A DNA stretch of 64,000 nucleotides from Pseudoalteromonas sp049257235 (GCF_049257235.1 NZ_JBMMUF010000005.1:1-64000); one strand, 5' to 3'. Positions 54,910-63,787 are shown, counted from the first letter of the stretch. Numbers and translations are program-made. Notes: generated by a model not told the origin, from the sequence alone.

Positions 54910-55965
54910 TTAATTCAAATTACAGGCTTCAAGGCCACTTAAGCGCATGCGTACAGGCAACTCTGGTAGTTGTCGTGGTGCCACATTTTTAAGTCCTTGG
55001 GCGAACGCTTTGATGTGCTCTGGGGTGGTGCCACAACAGCCCCCAACAATATTGATAAACCCCTCATTACCCCAATCGATGATTTCTTGCGCCATCTCTT
55101 CTGCTTCAAGATCATATTCGCCAAACTCATTTGGCAAACCCGCATTGGGGTGCACCGAGGTAAATGTTTCACACACACTGGAGAGTTCATCCACATATTG
55201 GCGCAGCAAGTCTGGGCCAAGCGCACAATTTAGGCCAATTGATAGCGGCTTAATGTGGCGAATGGAATTATAAAATGCTTCGGTCGTTTGCCCTGATAAG
55301 GTGCGCCCTGAGGCATCTGTGATAGTACCGGAGATCATCACTGGCAAGCTGGTGCCTGCTTGCTCGAACGCTTCTTCAACGGCAAAAGATGCCGCCTTGG
55401 CGTTCAAGGTATCAAAAATGGTTTCAATCAAGATGATATCAGCCCCACCTTCCATCAATGCCAATGTAGACTCAACATATGCCGCAACAAGTTGGTCGAA
55501 CGTCACGTTGCGATAGCCTGGGTCGTTCACATCGGGAGATATTGAACAGGTTTTTGACGTAGGCCCTAACACGCCCGCCACATAACGCGGCTTATTAGGG
55601 GTGTTCGCAGTAAACTCATCCGCAACCTGACGCGCCAGACGCGCTGATTCTAGGTTAATCTCACGACTGAGCTTGGCCATGTCGTAATCTTCCATAGAAA
55701 TGGTCGTGGCATTGAAGGTGTTGGTCTCAATAATATCCGCACCTGCTTCGAGGTATTCACGGTGAATTTGAGCAATGATTTGTGGTTGAGTCAGGCTTAA
55801 TAAGTCGTTGTTACCCTTGACTAACACATGCCAGTCAGCAAAACGCTCACCACGGTAGTCTTGCTCTTCCAATTTGTGCTTTTGGATCATCGTCCCCATA
55901 GCACCGTCGAGAATTAAAATGCGCTCTTTCAGTGCCGCGCTCAGTGCTTGGTGTTTATTCGGCAT
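54910..55965 (-). CDS. Methionine synthase, homocysteine-binding part
   Basis: A 351-residue homocysteine S-methyltransferase domain, equal to the first third of MetH. The zinc cysteines are intact: GLNCALGPD and GGCCGTTPEH. It ends in RLSGLEACNLN, where E. coli MetH continues into its linker (RLSGLEPLNIG). It should bind zinc-activated homocysteine and accept the methyl group from the cobalamin protein encoded just downstream. It overlaps metA by 11 bases, so metA and both halves form one translation-coupled operon. Confidence 0.9.
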   Translation of the reverse strand: MPNKHQALSAALKERILILDGAMGTMIQKHKLEEQDYRGERFADWHVLVKGNNDLLSLTQPQIIAQIHREYLEAGADIIETNTFNATTISMEDYDMAKLSREINLESARLARQVADEFTANTPNKPRYVAGVLGPTSKTCSISPDVNDPGYRNVTFDQLVAAYVESTLALMEGGADIILIETIFDTLNAKAASFAVEEAFEQAGTSLPVMISGTITDASGRTLSGQTTEAFYNSIRHIKPLSIGLNCALGPDLLRQYVDELSSVCETFTSVHPNAGLPNEFGEYDLEAEEMAQEIIDWGNEGFINIVGGCCGTTPEHIKAFAQGLKNVAPRQLPELPVRMRLSGLEACNLN

Positions 55966-56902
55966 AGTTGTTAGTCCTTACATCTTGGCTAACCAAATTA
56001 ATATCATAGGGTGTAGTCTGGTAAACATAGTAATTTAGCCAGTTCGAAAACAACAAAAAGGCATGACTCTGCCACGTCTTAGATGGCGCGAGTTCTGGAT
56101 TGTTTTCGGGGAAATAGTTTTTTGGCTTAGGTGCGTCTGGGCCTTTTTGTACATCGCGCTGATACTCTTTTTGTAAGCTATCTGCGTCATACTCTGGATG
56201 ACCGGTGATATACACTTGAGAGCCACTTTGATTTTTGATCAAGTAAGCACCCACTTCCTCTGAGCCAGCTAATACAACAAGATCTTCGCGTGCCTTAATA
56301 CTATCAACATCGATATTACCAAAGCGCGAATGCGGCACTAAAAAACGGTCATCAAAGCCGCGTGTGAGTGCCGCATGGTCAAAATAACATTCATGCTCAA
56401 ATACGCCGCACAACTTATCTTCACGTAATGTGCGCATCAGGCCATGATGGTGGAATAAACCGGCATGAGCGGCCCAACAACTAAATAGCGTTGAGGTGGC
56501 ATGATGCTCCGCCCAATCGAAAAACTCTTGCAACTCTTGCCAGTAACCCACGTCTTCGTAATCTAAAAAAGCAAGCGGTGCGCCGGTGATAATCAACGCA
56601 TCGTAGTTAGTGTCTTTCACATCGGAAAAATAGCGATAAAACATATCGAGATGTTGTTCTGAATTTTCACTAGAGCGATGGGTGTCAAGACGCAACAGAT
56701 CCACATTCACTTGCAAAGGCGTGTTTGCCAGCAAGCGAATAAATTGCACCTCGGTTTCTACCTTATTCGGCATCAAGTTCAAGATCCCCAAACGCATTGG
56801 ACGTATCTCTTGCGTGCTGGCGCGGCTTTTGGGAATGACAAACACATTCTCATCACGCAAATGCGAAATTGCAGGCAACTCATCTTGAACCGTAATAGGC
56901 AT
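55955..56902 (-). CDS. metA: Homoserine O-succinyltransferase (MetA)
   Basis: A 315-residue enzyme that acylates homoserine, the first committed step to methionine. The catalytic Cys is in LFSCWAAHAGL, and His and Glu are in TGHPEYD. The acyl-donor position, Gly in succinyl- and Glu in acetyl-transferases (TGAPLG/TGAPVE), is Ala here (TGAPLAFLDY); a small residue favours succinyl-CoA, but this is inference. ATG at 56902 (MPITVQDELP) fits the family; a frame start at 56914 is less likely. Three MetJ boxes lie about 55 bp upstream. Confidence 0.92.
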   Translation of the reverse strand: MPITVQDELPAISHLRDENVFVIPKSRASTQEIRPMRLGILNLMPNKVETEVQFIRLLANTPLQVNVDLLRLDTHRSSENSEQHLDMFYRYFSDVKDTNYDALIITGAPLAFLDYEDVGYWQELQEFFDWAEHHATSTLFSCWAAHAGLFHHHGLMRTLREDKLCGVFEHECYFDHAALTRGFDDRFLVPHSRFGNIDVDSIKAREDLVVLAGSEEVGAYLIKNQSGSQVYITGHPEYDADSLQKEYQRDVQKGPDAPKPKNYFPENNPELAPSKTWQSHAFLLFSNWLNYYVYQTTPYDINLVSQDVRTNNYAE

Positions 56903-56956
56903 AGCAGACTCCATCTTTAGCTTGAACGGCTATTATGACTGGAATGATGTAAATTT

Positions 56957-56980
56957 CAACCTCTAGATGTTTAGACGTCC
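56957..56980 (-). promoter_or_regulatory. MetJ operator: three adjoining met boxes
   Basis: On the minus strand three contiguous 8-mers read GGACGTCT, AAACATCT and AGAGGTTG, against the met box AGACGTCT (about 7, 6 and 5 matches). Tandem 8-bp spacing is the hallmark of cooperative MetJ binding. It lies upstream of metA, so the whole metA-metH unit should be repressed by MetJ with S-adenosylmethionine. Confidence 0.75.
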
Positions 56981-57052
56981 ATTTAAAAATTTACAGCGAA
57001 ACGCTTGATTGTCATAATGCCGCGCAGATTAGTTCAATGTCTGAGGTGAAAT

Positions 57053-57940
57053 GTGGGTTTAGGTGAAATTGCTGCAATCAGCGCTGCAATCGTGTGGGCG
57101 TGCTCCACCATGCTCTATAAAACCTTTAGCCATCACCTCACGCCAATGCAACTCAATGTAAGTAAAGGCTTACTTGCATCGGCCATGATGGTGGCAGCAA
57201 TCATTGTGACTCAAGATACACACATGCCCACACATTGGGTGTCTTGGGGTTGGCTTATCGCCGGTGGCATCATCGGCATAGCCATAGGTGATAGCGCCTA
57301 TTTTGGCGCCTTGCGCAATATTGGTCCGGCGCGCACTCTGGTGATTGAATCACTCGCCCCTGCCCTTGCTGGCATTCTCAACATTATTTTATTAGGGCAC
57401 TTTTTATCGCTGTTCGCTTGGCTTGGGATAATCGTAACCAGTGTCGGTGTCGTCATCGCCATCTCACCACAACAAAGCTTACAACCCATTGATAAACGTC
57501 ATTACTTCATCGGTGTGTCACTGGCACTCGTAGCGGCGCTGTGCCAAGCAACCGGCATGGTCATGTCCAAAGGTGCTATGAATACAGAATCAATGAGTAG
57601 CCTGTGGGCAGCGCTGATCCGGTTAGTATCCGGCACCCTAAGCGTCGCGCTTGTTGTCGCTGTAATTAAACACAGCGATTTGTATCAAGCGATTCGTCTC
57701 AAAGGGATCAGCAATAAACATTGGTTATTAGTGGCAGTATTTTTTGGCACCTTCATCGGTCTTTGGCTGCAACTTGCCTCAGTGAAATACACCGACCCTG
57801 CTATTGCCCAGACGATTTTTGCCACCGCCCCACTGATTGTCATGACCATTGGCTTTTTCAAACGCGAACCTATCAGCACCCGAATGATTCTCGGTGGTAT
57901 TTTGGCGCTGGCAGGTGTGGGGATTTTATTAGCGAATTAA
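57053..57940 (+). CDS. EamA/DMT-family membrane transporter
   Basis: A 295-residue inner-membrane protein with about ten hydrophobic helices in two EamA repeats (about 5-137 and 150-293). The loop GDSAYFGALRNIGPARTLVIESLAPALAG and the second-repeat YTDPAIAQTIFATAPL are typical. Substrates of this family range from amino acids to nucleotides, and none can be assigned. The start is GTG with GAGG 6 bases upstream. It is divergent from metA and 93 bases before ettA. Confidence 0.85.
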   Translation: MGLGEIAAISAAIVWACSTMLYKTFSHHLTPMQLNVSKGLLASAMMVAAIIVTQDTHMPTHWVSWGWLIAGGIIGIAIGDSAYFGALRNIGPARTLVIESLAPALAGILNIILLGHFLSLFAWLGIIVTSVGVVIAISPQQSLQPIDKRHYFIGVSLALVAALCQATGMVMSKGAMNTESMSSLWAALIRLVSGTLSVALVVAVIKHSDLYQAIRLKGISNKHWLLVAVFFGTFIGLWLQLASVKYTDPAIAQTIFATAPLIVMTIGFFKREPISTRMILGGILALAGVGILLAN

Positions 57941-58033
57941 GGGCTAAAAGTATGCCCTTTCGTTGACGCTTTTACCCCAGAGACTCTACAATAACGGCTG
58001 TTAAATAATAGTCACAATACAAAGGCTTCTTTC

Positions 58034-59707
58034 ATGGTTTTACCTGATAAGTTTATTTTCTCGATGAGTCGAGTGTCTAAAGTTGTGCCGCCAAAGCGCA
58101 CCATTCTAAAGGACATCTCATTACACTTTTTCCCTGGCGCTAAAATTGGTGTACTTGGTCTAAATGGCGCGGGTAAATCAACCCTTTTGCGCATCATGGC
58201 TGGCGTTGATAAAGATTTTGAAGGTGAGGCTCATCCTCAGCCTGGCGTTAAAATCGGTTACCTGCCGCAGGAGCCACAGCTTGATGAGAACAAAACCGTT
58301 CGCGAAGTGGTTGAAGAAGCCGTTAGTGAAGTCAAAAATGCCCTCACTCGCCTTGATGAAGTGTACGCTGAGTATGCGATGGAAGATGCTGATTTTGATG
58401 CCCTTGCTAAAGAGCAAGGTGAACTAGAAGCGATTATCCAAGCGCACGATGGTCATAACCTTGATAACGCGCTTGAGCGTGCTGCAGATGCCCTTCGTCT
58501 TCCGCCTTGGGATGCGAAAATTCAACACCTATCTGGTGGTGAGCGTCGCCGTGTGGCGATTTGTCGTCTGCTTTTAGAAAAGCCAGACATGTTGATTCTC
58601 GACGAACCAACCAACCACTTAGATGCCGAGTCAGTAGCGTGGCTAGAGCGCTTCCTACATGACTACGAAGGCACTGTTGTGGCGGTAACGCACGACCGTT
58701 ACTTCCTTGATAACGTAGCAGGTTGGATTCTAGAGCTTGACCGTGGTGAAGGTATTCCATGGGAAGGGAACTATTCATCATGGCTTGAGCAAAAAGATGC
58801 GCGCCTGAAGCAAGAGCAAAAAGCTGAAAAAGCACGTCAAAAATCAATTGCTCAAGAGCTTGAATGGGTACGTTCAAACCCCAAAGGCCGCCAAGCCAAA
58901 TCAAAAGCTCGTATGGCGCAGTTTGCTGAACTACAGCACAGCGATTACCAAAAGCGTAATGAAACCAACGAACTGTTCATTCCACCGGGTCCACGCCTAG
59001 GCGACCAAGTTATCGATGTTAAAGGCCTTAGCAAGAGCTTTGGCGATCGCATGCTTATCGACAACCTCGATTTTAGCGTACCAAAAGGCGCAATCGTGGG
59101 CATTATCGGTGCCAATGGTGCCGGTAAATCAACGCTATTCAAAATGTTAAGTGGCGAAGAGCAGCCTGATGGCGGCGAGATCACGATTGGTGAAACGGTT
59201 GAGCTTGCCACCGTTGACCAGTTCCGCGGCAATATGGATGACAGCAAAACGGTATTTGAAGAAATCGCCGATGGTCAAGATGTACTTAAAGTAGGTAACT
59301 TCGAATTCCCAAGCCGTGCTTACGTAGGGCGCTTTAACTTTAAAGGCAATGACCAACAGAAGTTCGTCAAAGACCTCTCAGGTGGTGAGCGTAATCGTTT
59401 ACACCTAGCTAAGCTGCTAAAAGCAGGTGGCAACGTGTTGCTACTGGATGAGCCTACCAACGACTTGGACGTAGAAACACTGCGAGCACTTGAGAATGCT
59501 ATCTTGGAATTCCCAGGCTGTGTCATGGTTATCTCGCACGACCGTTGGTTCCTAGACCGTATTGCCACACACATTCTGGATTACCGAGACGAAGGTCAAA
59601 TCAACTTCTTCGACGGTAACTACACAGAATATGAAGGTTGGTTGAAAAAGACGTTGGGTGCAGACGCAGCACAACCTAAGCGTATTAAATACAAAAAAAT
59701 TGGCTAA
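58034..59707 (+). CDS. ettA: Energy-dependent translational throttle protein EttA (ABC-F)
   Basis: A 557-residue soluble ABC-F ATPase that binds the ribosomal E site and gates the first peptide bond according to the ADP/ATP ratio. It has two ABC modules: Walker A GLNGAGKST and GANGAGKST; signatures LSGGERRRVAICR and LSGGERNRLHLAK; Walker B LILDEPTNHLD and LLLDEPTNDLD. The helical P-site interaction linker lies between. VSKVVPPKRTILKDISL at the N-terminus matches E. coli EttA. Single gene with its own terminator; codon use looks highly biased. Confidence 0.97.
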   Translation: MVLPDKFIFSMSRVSKVVPPKRTILKDISLHFFPGAKIGVLGLNGAGKSTLLRIMAGVDKDFEGEAHPQPGVKIGYLPQEPQLDENKTVREVVEEAVSEVKNALTRLDEVYAEYAMEDADFDALAKEQGELEAIIQAHDGHNLDNALERAADALRLPPWDAKIQHLSGGERRRVAICRLLLEKPDMLILDEPTNHLDAESVAWLERFLHDYEGTVVAVTHDRYFLDNVAGWILELDRGEGIPWEGNYSSWLEQKDARLKQEQKAEKARQKSIAQELEWVRSNPKGRQAKSKARMAQFAELQHSDYQKRNETNELFIPPGPRLGDQVIDVKGLSKSFGDRMLIDNLDFSVPKGAIVGIIGANGAGKSTLFKMLSGEEQPDGGEITIGETVELATVDQFRGNMDDSKTVFEEIADGQDVLKVGNFEFPSRAYVGRFNFKGNDQQKFVKDLSGGERNRLHLAKLLKAGGNVLLLDEPTNDLDVETLRALENAILEFPGCVMVISHDRWFLDRIATHILDYRDEGQINFFDGNYTEYEGWLKKTLGADAAQPKRIKYKKIG

Positions 59708-59736
59708 GTCTTTATACCAAGTCAGTTAACGATTTT

Positions 59737-59764
59737 AAAAGCCTCACACTGTGAGGCTTTTTTT
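59737..59764 (+). terminator. Terminator after ettA
   Basis: An 11-bp stem (AAAAGCCTCAC / GTGAGGCTTTT) with a 3-nt loop and a T-run, 29 bases past the stop. Confidence 0.9.
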
Positions 59765-59855
59765 ATAGCGACTAGGGCTAACCGCCTAGTTATATAGGAA
59801 AAAATACTATTTTAGCGCTACACTAAAAGTTGAAATTAGCTTGCTTGGAATGACA

Positions 59856-60218
59856 ATGGAAAATCGTCGTCACTTTACCCGTATTATTTTCCAACGCCCC
59901 GCGTTGGTAATGGTTAATGCGCAACATTATGGATGCCACTTGCTAGATTTATCGCTTAATGGTGCATTGATCAGCCACCCTCTGGGGTTACACCCTGACT
60001 CAGGACAAAAATTGGAGCTGGTGTTTAACCTTGCAGGCAGCGATATCGATATCAAAATGCAATGTGAAATCGCCCACATTGACCAAGAATTTATTGGCTT
60101 ACATTGCCTAGAGCTTGATTTAGATAGCGCTACTCACCTAAAACGCCTTATTGAACTTAATGTCGGTGATGATAAGCTATTACACCGCGAGCTAGCACAA
60201 CTAGCTTCTTTGGAATAA
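59856..60218 (+). CDS. PilZ-domain protein
   Basis: A 120-residue single PilZ domain, a cyclic di-GMP receptor. The ligand motifs are intact: R4-R5-x3-R9 (RRHFTR) and DLSLNG at 31-36. No attached output domain. ATG at 59856 is chosen because GGA lies 7 bases upstream; ATG at 59850 and TTG at 59841 are alternatives. It is 29 bases before the DUF350 gene. Two GGDEF proteins encoded in this window could supply its ligand. Confidence 0.88.
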   Translation: MENRRHFTRIIFQRPALVMVNAQHYGCHLLDLSLNGALISHPLGLHPDSGQKLELVFNLAGSDIDIKMQCEIAHIDQEFIGLHCLELDLDSATHLKRLIELNVGDDKLLHRELAQLASLE

Positions 60219-60247
60219 CAAAAACGACTCAGTGAGAGCAATTAACT

Positions 60248-60652
60248 ATGTTTATGGAATCCATCCAAGGGTTTGTCCCTTTTATATCTTATTTTGGCCT
60301 TGGCTATTTGCTAGTGCTAGCTTTTCTATTCCTTTACAGCCTGGTCACTCCGCATTGCGAATGGACATTAATGAAGGAAAACAATGCTGCAGCAGCTACC
60401 GCATTTAGTGGTGCGTTTATTGGCTTCACCTTACCTGTTGCCAGTGCTGCAATTAACTCTGTGTCCTTAATTGATTTCGCCATCTGGGGCGTTATCGCCG
60501 GCATCATGCAGCTAGTCACTTTCTTCTTGGTACGTTTGTACATGCCTAAACTGTCAACACGAATTGCTGACGGTCACATGAGTGCAGGTGCATTTTTAGG
60601 CGTCGCATCGCTTGCAACCGGAATTCTAAATGCCGCGTGTATTACTTACTAA
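60248..60652 (+). CDS. DUF350 membrane protein
   Basis: A 134-residue inner-membrane protein with four hydrophobic helices (about 14-33, 48-68, 73-95 and 110-132), matching the YjfL/DUF350 family. Conserved-looking parts are NNAAAATAFSGAFIGFTLPVASA and SAGAFLGVASLATGILNAA. In many bacteria DUF350 genes sit next to YgiB- and YgiC-type genes, as here. Function not established. An in-frame second ATG (60254) is possible. Confidence 0.85.
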   Translation: MFMESIQGFVPFISYFGLGYLLVLAFLFLYSLVTPHCEWTLMKENNAAAATAFSGAFIGFTLPVASAAINSVSLIDFAIWGVIAGIMQLVTFFLVRLYMPKLSTRIADGHMSAGAFLGVASLATGILNAACITY

Positions 60653-60664
60653 GGAGCAGTGAGT

Positions 60665-61252
60665 ATGAAACGAACCAGTAAACTAAAACTCACCTTAATG
60701 TTAGGGGCGACTGCTGGCCTTACTGGCTGTGGTGACCCTGACGAGTCGGCATTACTCTTTGAGGACGTCAACGATTGTATGAGCTTTGGTGTAGAACAAG
60801 AAGTTTGCCAAGCTCAGTATCAAGAAGCGCTCGCTAATCACGCCATTGAAGCGCCAACGTACGTCAACGAAAGTCTCTGCGAAACAGACTTTGGTTATGA
60901 ACGTTGCGAACAAGAAGGCAGTATTTGGCGTCCTATCATGGCTGGGTTCATGATTGCTATGGTTGCTGAAGCCGTAGACGAAGGCCTAGATTTAATGAAA
61001 AAGAAAAAGCGCAAGAAATATGCGTATCTGGGCGGCAGCTATTACTCAGGTTCTAAGCCGTTGTATCGCTCTCGCGATGACTATTTCAGCTTCCGTAACT
61101 CTAATAATGACTTCATTGGTGCCTACAACAACCGAGGCACCACCATGGTTAAAAAGTCAAAGATTCACTACAGCAGCAAACCTAAAACGGTTACCCGCTC
61201 TCGCGGAGGCTTTGGTCGTCGCGCAGCATCTCGCAGCAGCTTTGGTGGTTAA
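60665..61252 (+). CDS. DUF1190 (YgiB-like) lipoprotein
   Basis: A 195-residue protein with a short signal peptide and lipobox GLTGC. The region after it (LFEDVNDCMSFGVEQEVCQAQYQEALANH) is the DUF1190/YgiB pattern of cysteine-bearing helices. A hydrophobic segment (about 90-105), a Lys-rich patch (KKKKRKK) and a Ser/Arg/Gly-rich tail follow, ending SRGGFGRRAASRSSFGG, like YgiB. ATG at 60665 follows AAGGAG by 8 bases. Its stop directly precedes the next ATG (TAAATG). Confidence 0.85.
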   Translation: MKRTSKLKLTLMLGATAGLTGCGDPDESALLFEDVNDCMSFGVEQEVCQAQYQEALANHAIEAPTYVNESLCETDFGYERCEQEGSIWRPIMAGFMIAMVAEAVDEGLDLMKKKKRKKYAYLGGSYYSGSKPLYRSRDDYFSFRNSNNDFIGAYNNRGTTMVKKSKIHYSSKPKTVTRSRGGFGRRAASRSSFGG

Positions 61253-62410
61253 ATGTTTCGCCAACCTATCACTGAGCGGCCCGATTTAGCCGCTCAGGCC
61301 AATTACTTTGGCTTTGAATTTTCTCGTATTGATGGTGAAAAGTATTGGGATGAAAGTGCCTATTACCAGTTTACCCTTGCGCAAATAGAAAACGATTTAG
61401 AAGACCCAACCAACGAGCTCGAACAGATGTGTTTAGAGCTGGTGGATAAAGTCGCCAAAGATGAATATTGGCTAAAGAAATTTGCGATACCTGAATCATT
61501 TTGGGATTTTGTTGAGCGCAGTTGGCGTAGCAAGGAACCGTGCCTCTATGGTCGTATGGACTTTAGCTACCATGGTCAAGGTCCAGCAAAACTCCTTGAA
61601 TACAATGCCGACACGCCAACATCTATTTATGAAGCAGGCTTTTTTCAATGGCTATGGTTAGAGCAACAGGTTGACCGCGGTGTCCTACCCCGCAAAAGCG
61701 ACCAGTTTAATAGCATCCAAGAAGCGCTGATTGACCGCTTCACTCATTTTAGTAATCGCGATGCCATCCACTTCGCTCACAGCCGAGATTCCATTGAAGA
61801 CAAAGGCACAGTGGCCTATCTGCAAGACTGTGCCTACCAAGCTGGCATGCCAACCGTTAGAATGACGGTAGAAGATATTGGTATCGATAACAAAGGCCAG
61901 CTCACTGATCTTGATGACACGCCAATAACGCAACTATTTAAACTCTACCCATGGGAAGAGCTGTTTTTGGATGAGTTTGGAGCTGAACTACTCAGCACAG
62001 ACACCTTATTCGTTGAACCGCCGTGGAAGGCGATTCTCTCGAACAAAGCGATTCTCCCCTTGCTGTGGCAAATGTTTCCCAATCACCCTAACTTGCTCCC
62101 TGCCTATTTCGCAGGGGAAGAAGGGGATGGTCTAGAGCAAGGTTATGTCAGCAAGCCGCTATTTAGTCGAGAAGGTGAAAACATTACTTGGGTTCACCCC
62201 AGTAAAGGCCGTATTCACGAAAGTGGTAGTTATGGCGATGCTGGATTTATTACGCAGGCGTTAGCGCCCCTGCCCGTATTTGCAGGCAACCATACACTGA
62301 TTGGCTCTTGGGTTGTTGGCCATAAAAGCTGTGGCTTAACCATTCGCGAAGATAATGGACCAATAACCAAAGACACATCCCGTTTTGTGCCGCACATAAT
62401 TCTTGGCTAA
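61253..62410 (+). CDS. Glutathionylspermidine synthase-like ATP-grasp ligase (YgiC-like)
   Basis: A 385-residue protein of the glutathionylspermidine-synthase C-terminal (ATP-grasp) family, like E. coli YgiC/YjfC. Seen are YGRMDFSYHGQGPAKLLEYNADTPTS, FKLYPWEELF, NKAILPLLW and YVSKPLFSREGENI. No amidase domain, so it is synthetase-only; E. coli YgiC does not make glutathionylspermidine to my knowledge, and the peptide-like substrate is unknown. It starts at the base after the DUF1190 stop. Confidence 0.88.
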   Translation: MFRQPITERPDLAAQANYFGFEFSRIDGEKYWDESAYYQFTLAQIENDLEDPTNELEQMCLELVDKVAKDEYWLKKFAIPESFWDFVERSWRSKEPCLYGRMDFSYHGQGPAKLLEYNADTPTSIYEAGFFQWLWLEQQVDRGVLPRKSDQFNSIQEALIDRFTHFSNRDAIHFAHSRDSIEDKGTVAYLQDCAYQAGMPTVRMTVEDIGIDNKGQLTDLDDTPITQLFKLYPWEELFLDEFGAELLSTDTLFVEPPWKAILSNKAILPLLWQMFPNHPNLLPAYFAGEEGDGLEQGYVSKPLFSREGENITWVHPSKGRIHESGSYGDAGFITQALAPLPVFAGNHTLIGSWVVGHKSCGLTIREDNGPITKDTSRFVPHIILG

Positions 62411-62423
62411 TTACAGACACAAA

Positions 62424-62447
62424 AAAACCGCTGATTGCAGCGGTTTT
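62424..62447. terminator. Bidirectional terminator between the ygiC-like gene and nqrM
   Basis: A 10-bp stem (AAAACCGCTG / CAGCGGTTTT) with a 4-nt loop, with A and T runs outside it on both sides, between convergent stops at 62410 and 62459. Confidence 0.88.
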
Positions 62448-62458
62448 CTTTTCTCGTA

Positions 62459-62671
62459 TTAGATAATTTGATTCTCTTTCCACGCTTGCTCTTTAGCCAT
62501 GCGTTTCTTACGCTTGTCACAAGGGTCATCGCAGTCACACGCCTTTTCAATACCCACAGAGCCAAGACCACCACAGCTGCTGGCCATTGATTTGCGTTGC
62601 ACAATTACACCGACAGCCATTGCTGCGATAATAATTAAAAGCAAACCGAAAGTGAGAAGAAATAACTGCAT
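62459..62671 (-). CDS. nqrM: Na+-NQR maturation protein NqrM
   Basis: A 70-residue protein with one N-terminal membrane helix (about 3-25) and a conserved cysteine set at Cys33, Cys45, Cys47 and Cys51 (SSCGG, KACDCDDPC). This is the DUF539/NqrM family, required for assembling the iron centre between NqrD and NqrE of the sodium pump. It lies downstream of apbE, as in Vibrio, with its own promoter. Confidence 0.92.
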   Translation of the reverse strand: MQLFLLTFGLLLIIIAAMAVGVIVQRKSMASSCGGLGSVGIEKACDCDDPCDKRKKRMAKEQAWKENQII

Positions 62672-62723
62672 TGTCTGTGCCCCTTAAAAATGACAATATT
62701 TGGCTGAGTTAGCCACGGGCGCT

Positions 62724-62752
62724 ATTATACGCCCGCTTTGCGTTGACTACAA
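62724..62752 (-). promoter_or_regulatory. nqrM promoter
   Basis: On the minus strand TTGTAG (62747-62752), a 17-bp spacer and a perfect TATAAT (62724-62729). The -35 overlaps the apbE stop codon. A small GGGCG/CGCCC hairpin flanks the -10. Confidence 0.65.
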
Positions 62753-63787
62753 ATATGGTGCAAACGCAGGACTTGAATAGGTTTTTAAACCTTCAGCCGT
62801 CTTACTAATTAAATACACAGGTAGATTGTTCGCTTGGGCATAGGCTTTCGCTCGCTCTGTGCCCATCACCGTCAGCGCTGTTGCTAGACCATCCGCTGTC
62901 ATGGCACTAGGATGCAAGACGGTGACCGAGACCAAGTCATGTTTAATCGGCATGCCAGTCTGAGGGTCAATTAAGTGGGTATACACCTCACCGTCCATTT
63001 CGTAGAAAATACGGTAATCACCTGATGTAGCAATCCCCATTGCTCCAGGGGTCAAGGTACGATGAATACGACGCTCGCCCATGGGTGCATCCGGCTGCTC
63101 AATAGCTATCACCCAAGGCTTGTCACCAGGCTTAGTACCAGCAACACGCATTTCGCCACCAATCTCAACCATGTAGTTGCTGATGCCATTTTGCTCAAGC
63201 AACTGAGCCACTTTATCTATGCCAAAGCCTTTGGCCGTTGCCGAGAAACTTAACTCTAAGCCATCAACAGACTTAGCGAGTCCTTGAGCGCTTAATGACA
63301 ATTTATCAACGCCAATATTGGCAATCATGGCATCGAGTTGAGTTTGCGTCGGGCGTTGTGTCGGACGTTTGTCTGGACCAAACCCCCACAGGTCGATAAG
63401 CGGCCCCATAGTGACATCTAATGTCTGGGTGTTAATACCTAGACGAATAGACTCAGCAACAACAATGCGAAAATCATCGCTGATTGGCATCACTTCATTC
63501 GCGCCGAGGCGATTAAATTGGTTAATTTCTGAATCAGGAATATAGGTCGACATAGACTGGTTTACATTTTTAAGCGCCGCTTCAATGTCGCTATGTAACG
63601 TGTTGTTCTTAAGTTTTTGCTCTGTGGCATATAACTTAATGTTATAGGTCGTACCCATGGTTTTGCCCTGCAGTAACAACTCTTGTTGCTGCGGCTGTGA
63701 TGGTGCGTTATCACACCCAGCAAGTACCAATAAACACGTGACTAATATAAAACTCAAAAACGCATTGCCAGAGCGAATGTGCATCAT
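62747..63787 (-). CDS. apbE: FAD:protein FMN transferase ApbE
   Basis: A 346-residue lipoprotein flavin transferase; the lipobox is LAGC after a membrane-spanning signal. It attaches FMN from FAD to a threonine of NqrB and NqrC. Family segments are GKTMGTTYNIKLYA, SATAKGFGIDKVA, VEIGGEMRVAGTKP and, for Mg2+ and flavin binding, PSAMTADGLATAL. Two adjacent ATG codons (63787, 63784) could start it. It follows nqrF but is separated by a terminator. Confidence 0.95.
   Translation of the reverse strand: MMHIRSGNAFLSFILVTCLLVLAGCDNAPSQPQQQELLLQGKTMGTTYNIKLYATEQKLKNNTLHSDIEAALKNVNQSMSTYIPDSEINQFNRLGANEVMPISDDFRIVVAESIRLGINTQTLDVTMGPLIDLWGFGPDKRPTQRPTQTQLDAMIANIGVDKLSLSAQGLAKSVDGLELSFSATAKGFGIDKVAQLLEQNGISNYMVEIGGEMRVAGTKPGDKPWVIAIEQPDAPMGERRIHRTLTPGAMGIATSGDYRIFYEMDGEVYTHLIDPQTGMPIKHDLVSVTVLHPSAMTADGLATALTVMGTERAKAYAQANNLPVYLISKTAEGLKTYSSPAFAPYL

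Noticed and set aside
54897..54912. metH frameshift caused by sequencing error
   Set aside because: The second half has its own well-placed ribosome site and start, and the break falls at the domain linker, so a natural split is more likely; read-level data would settle it.
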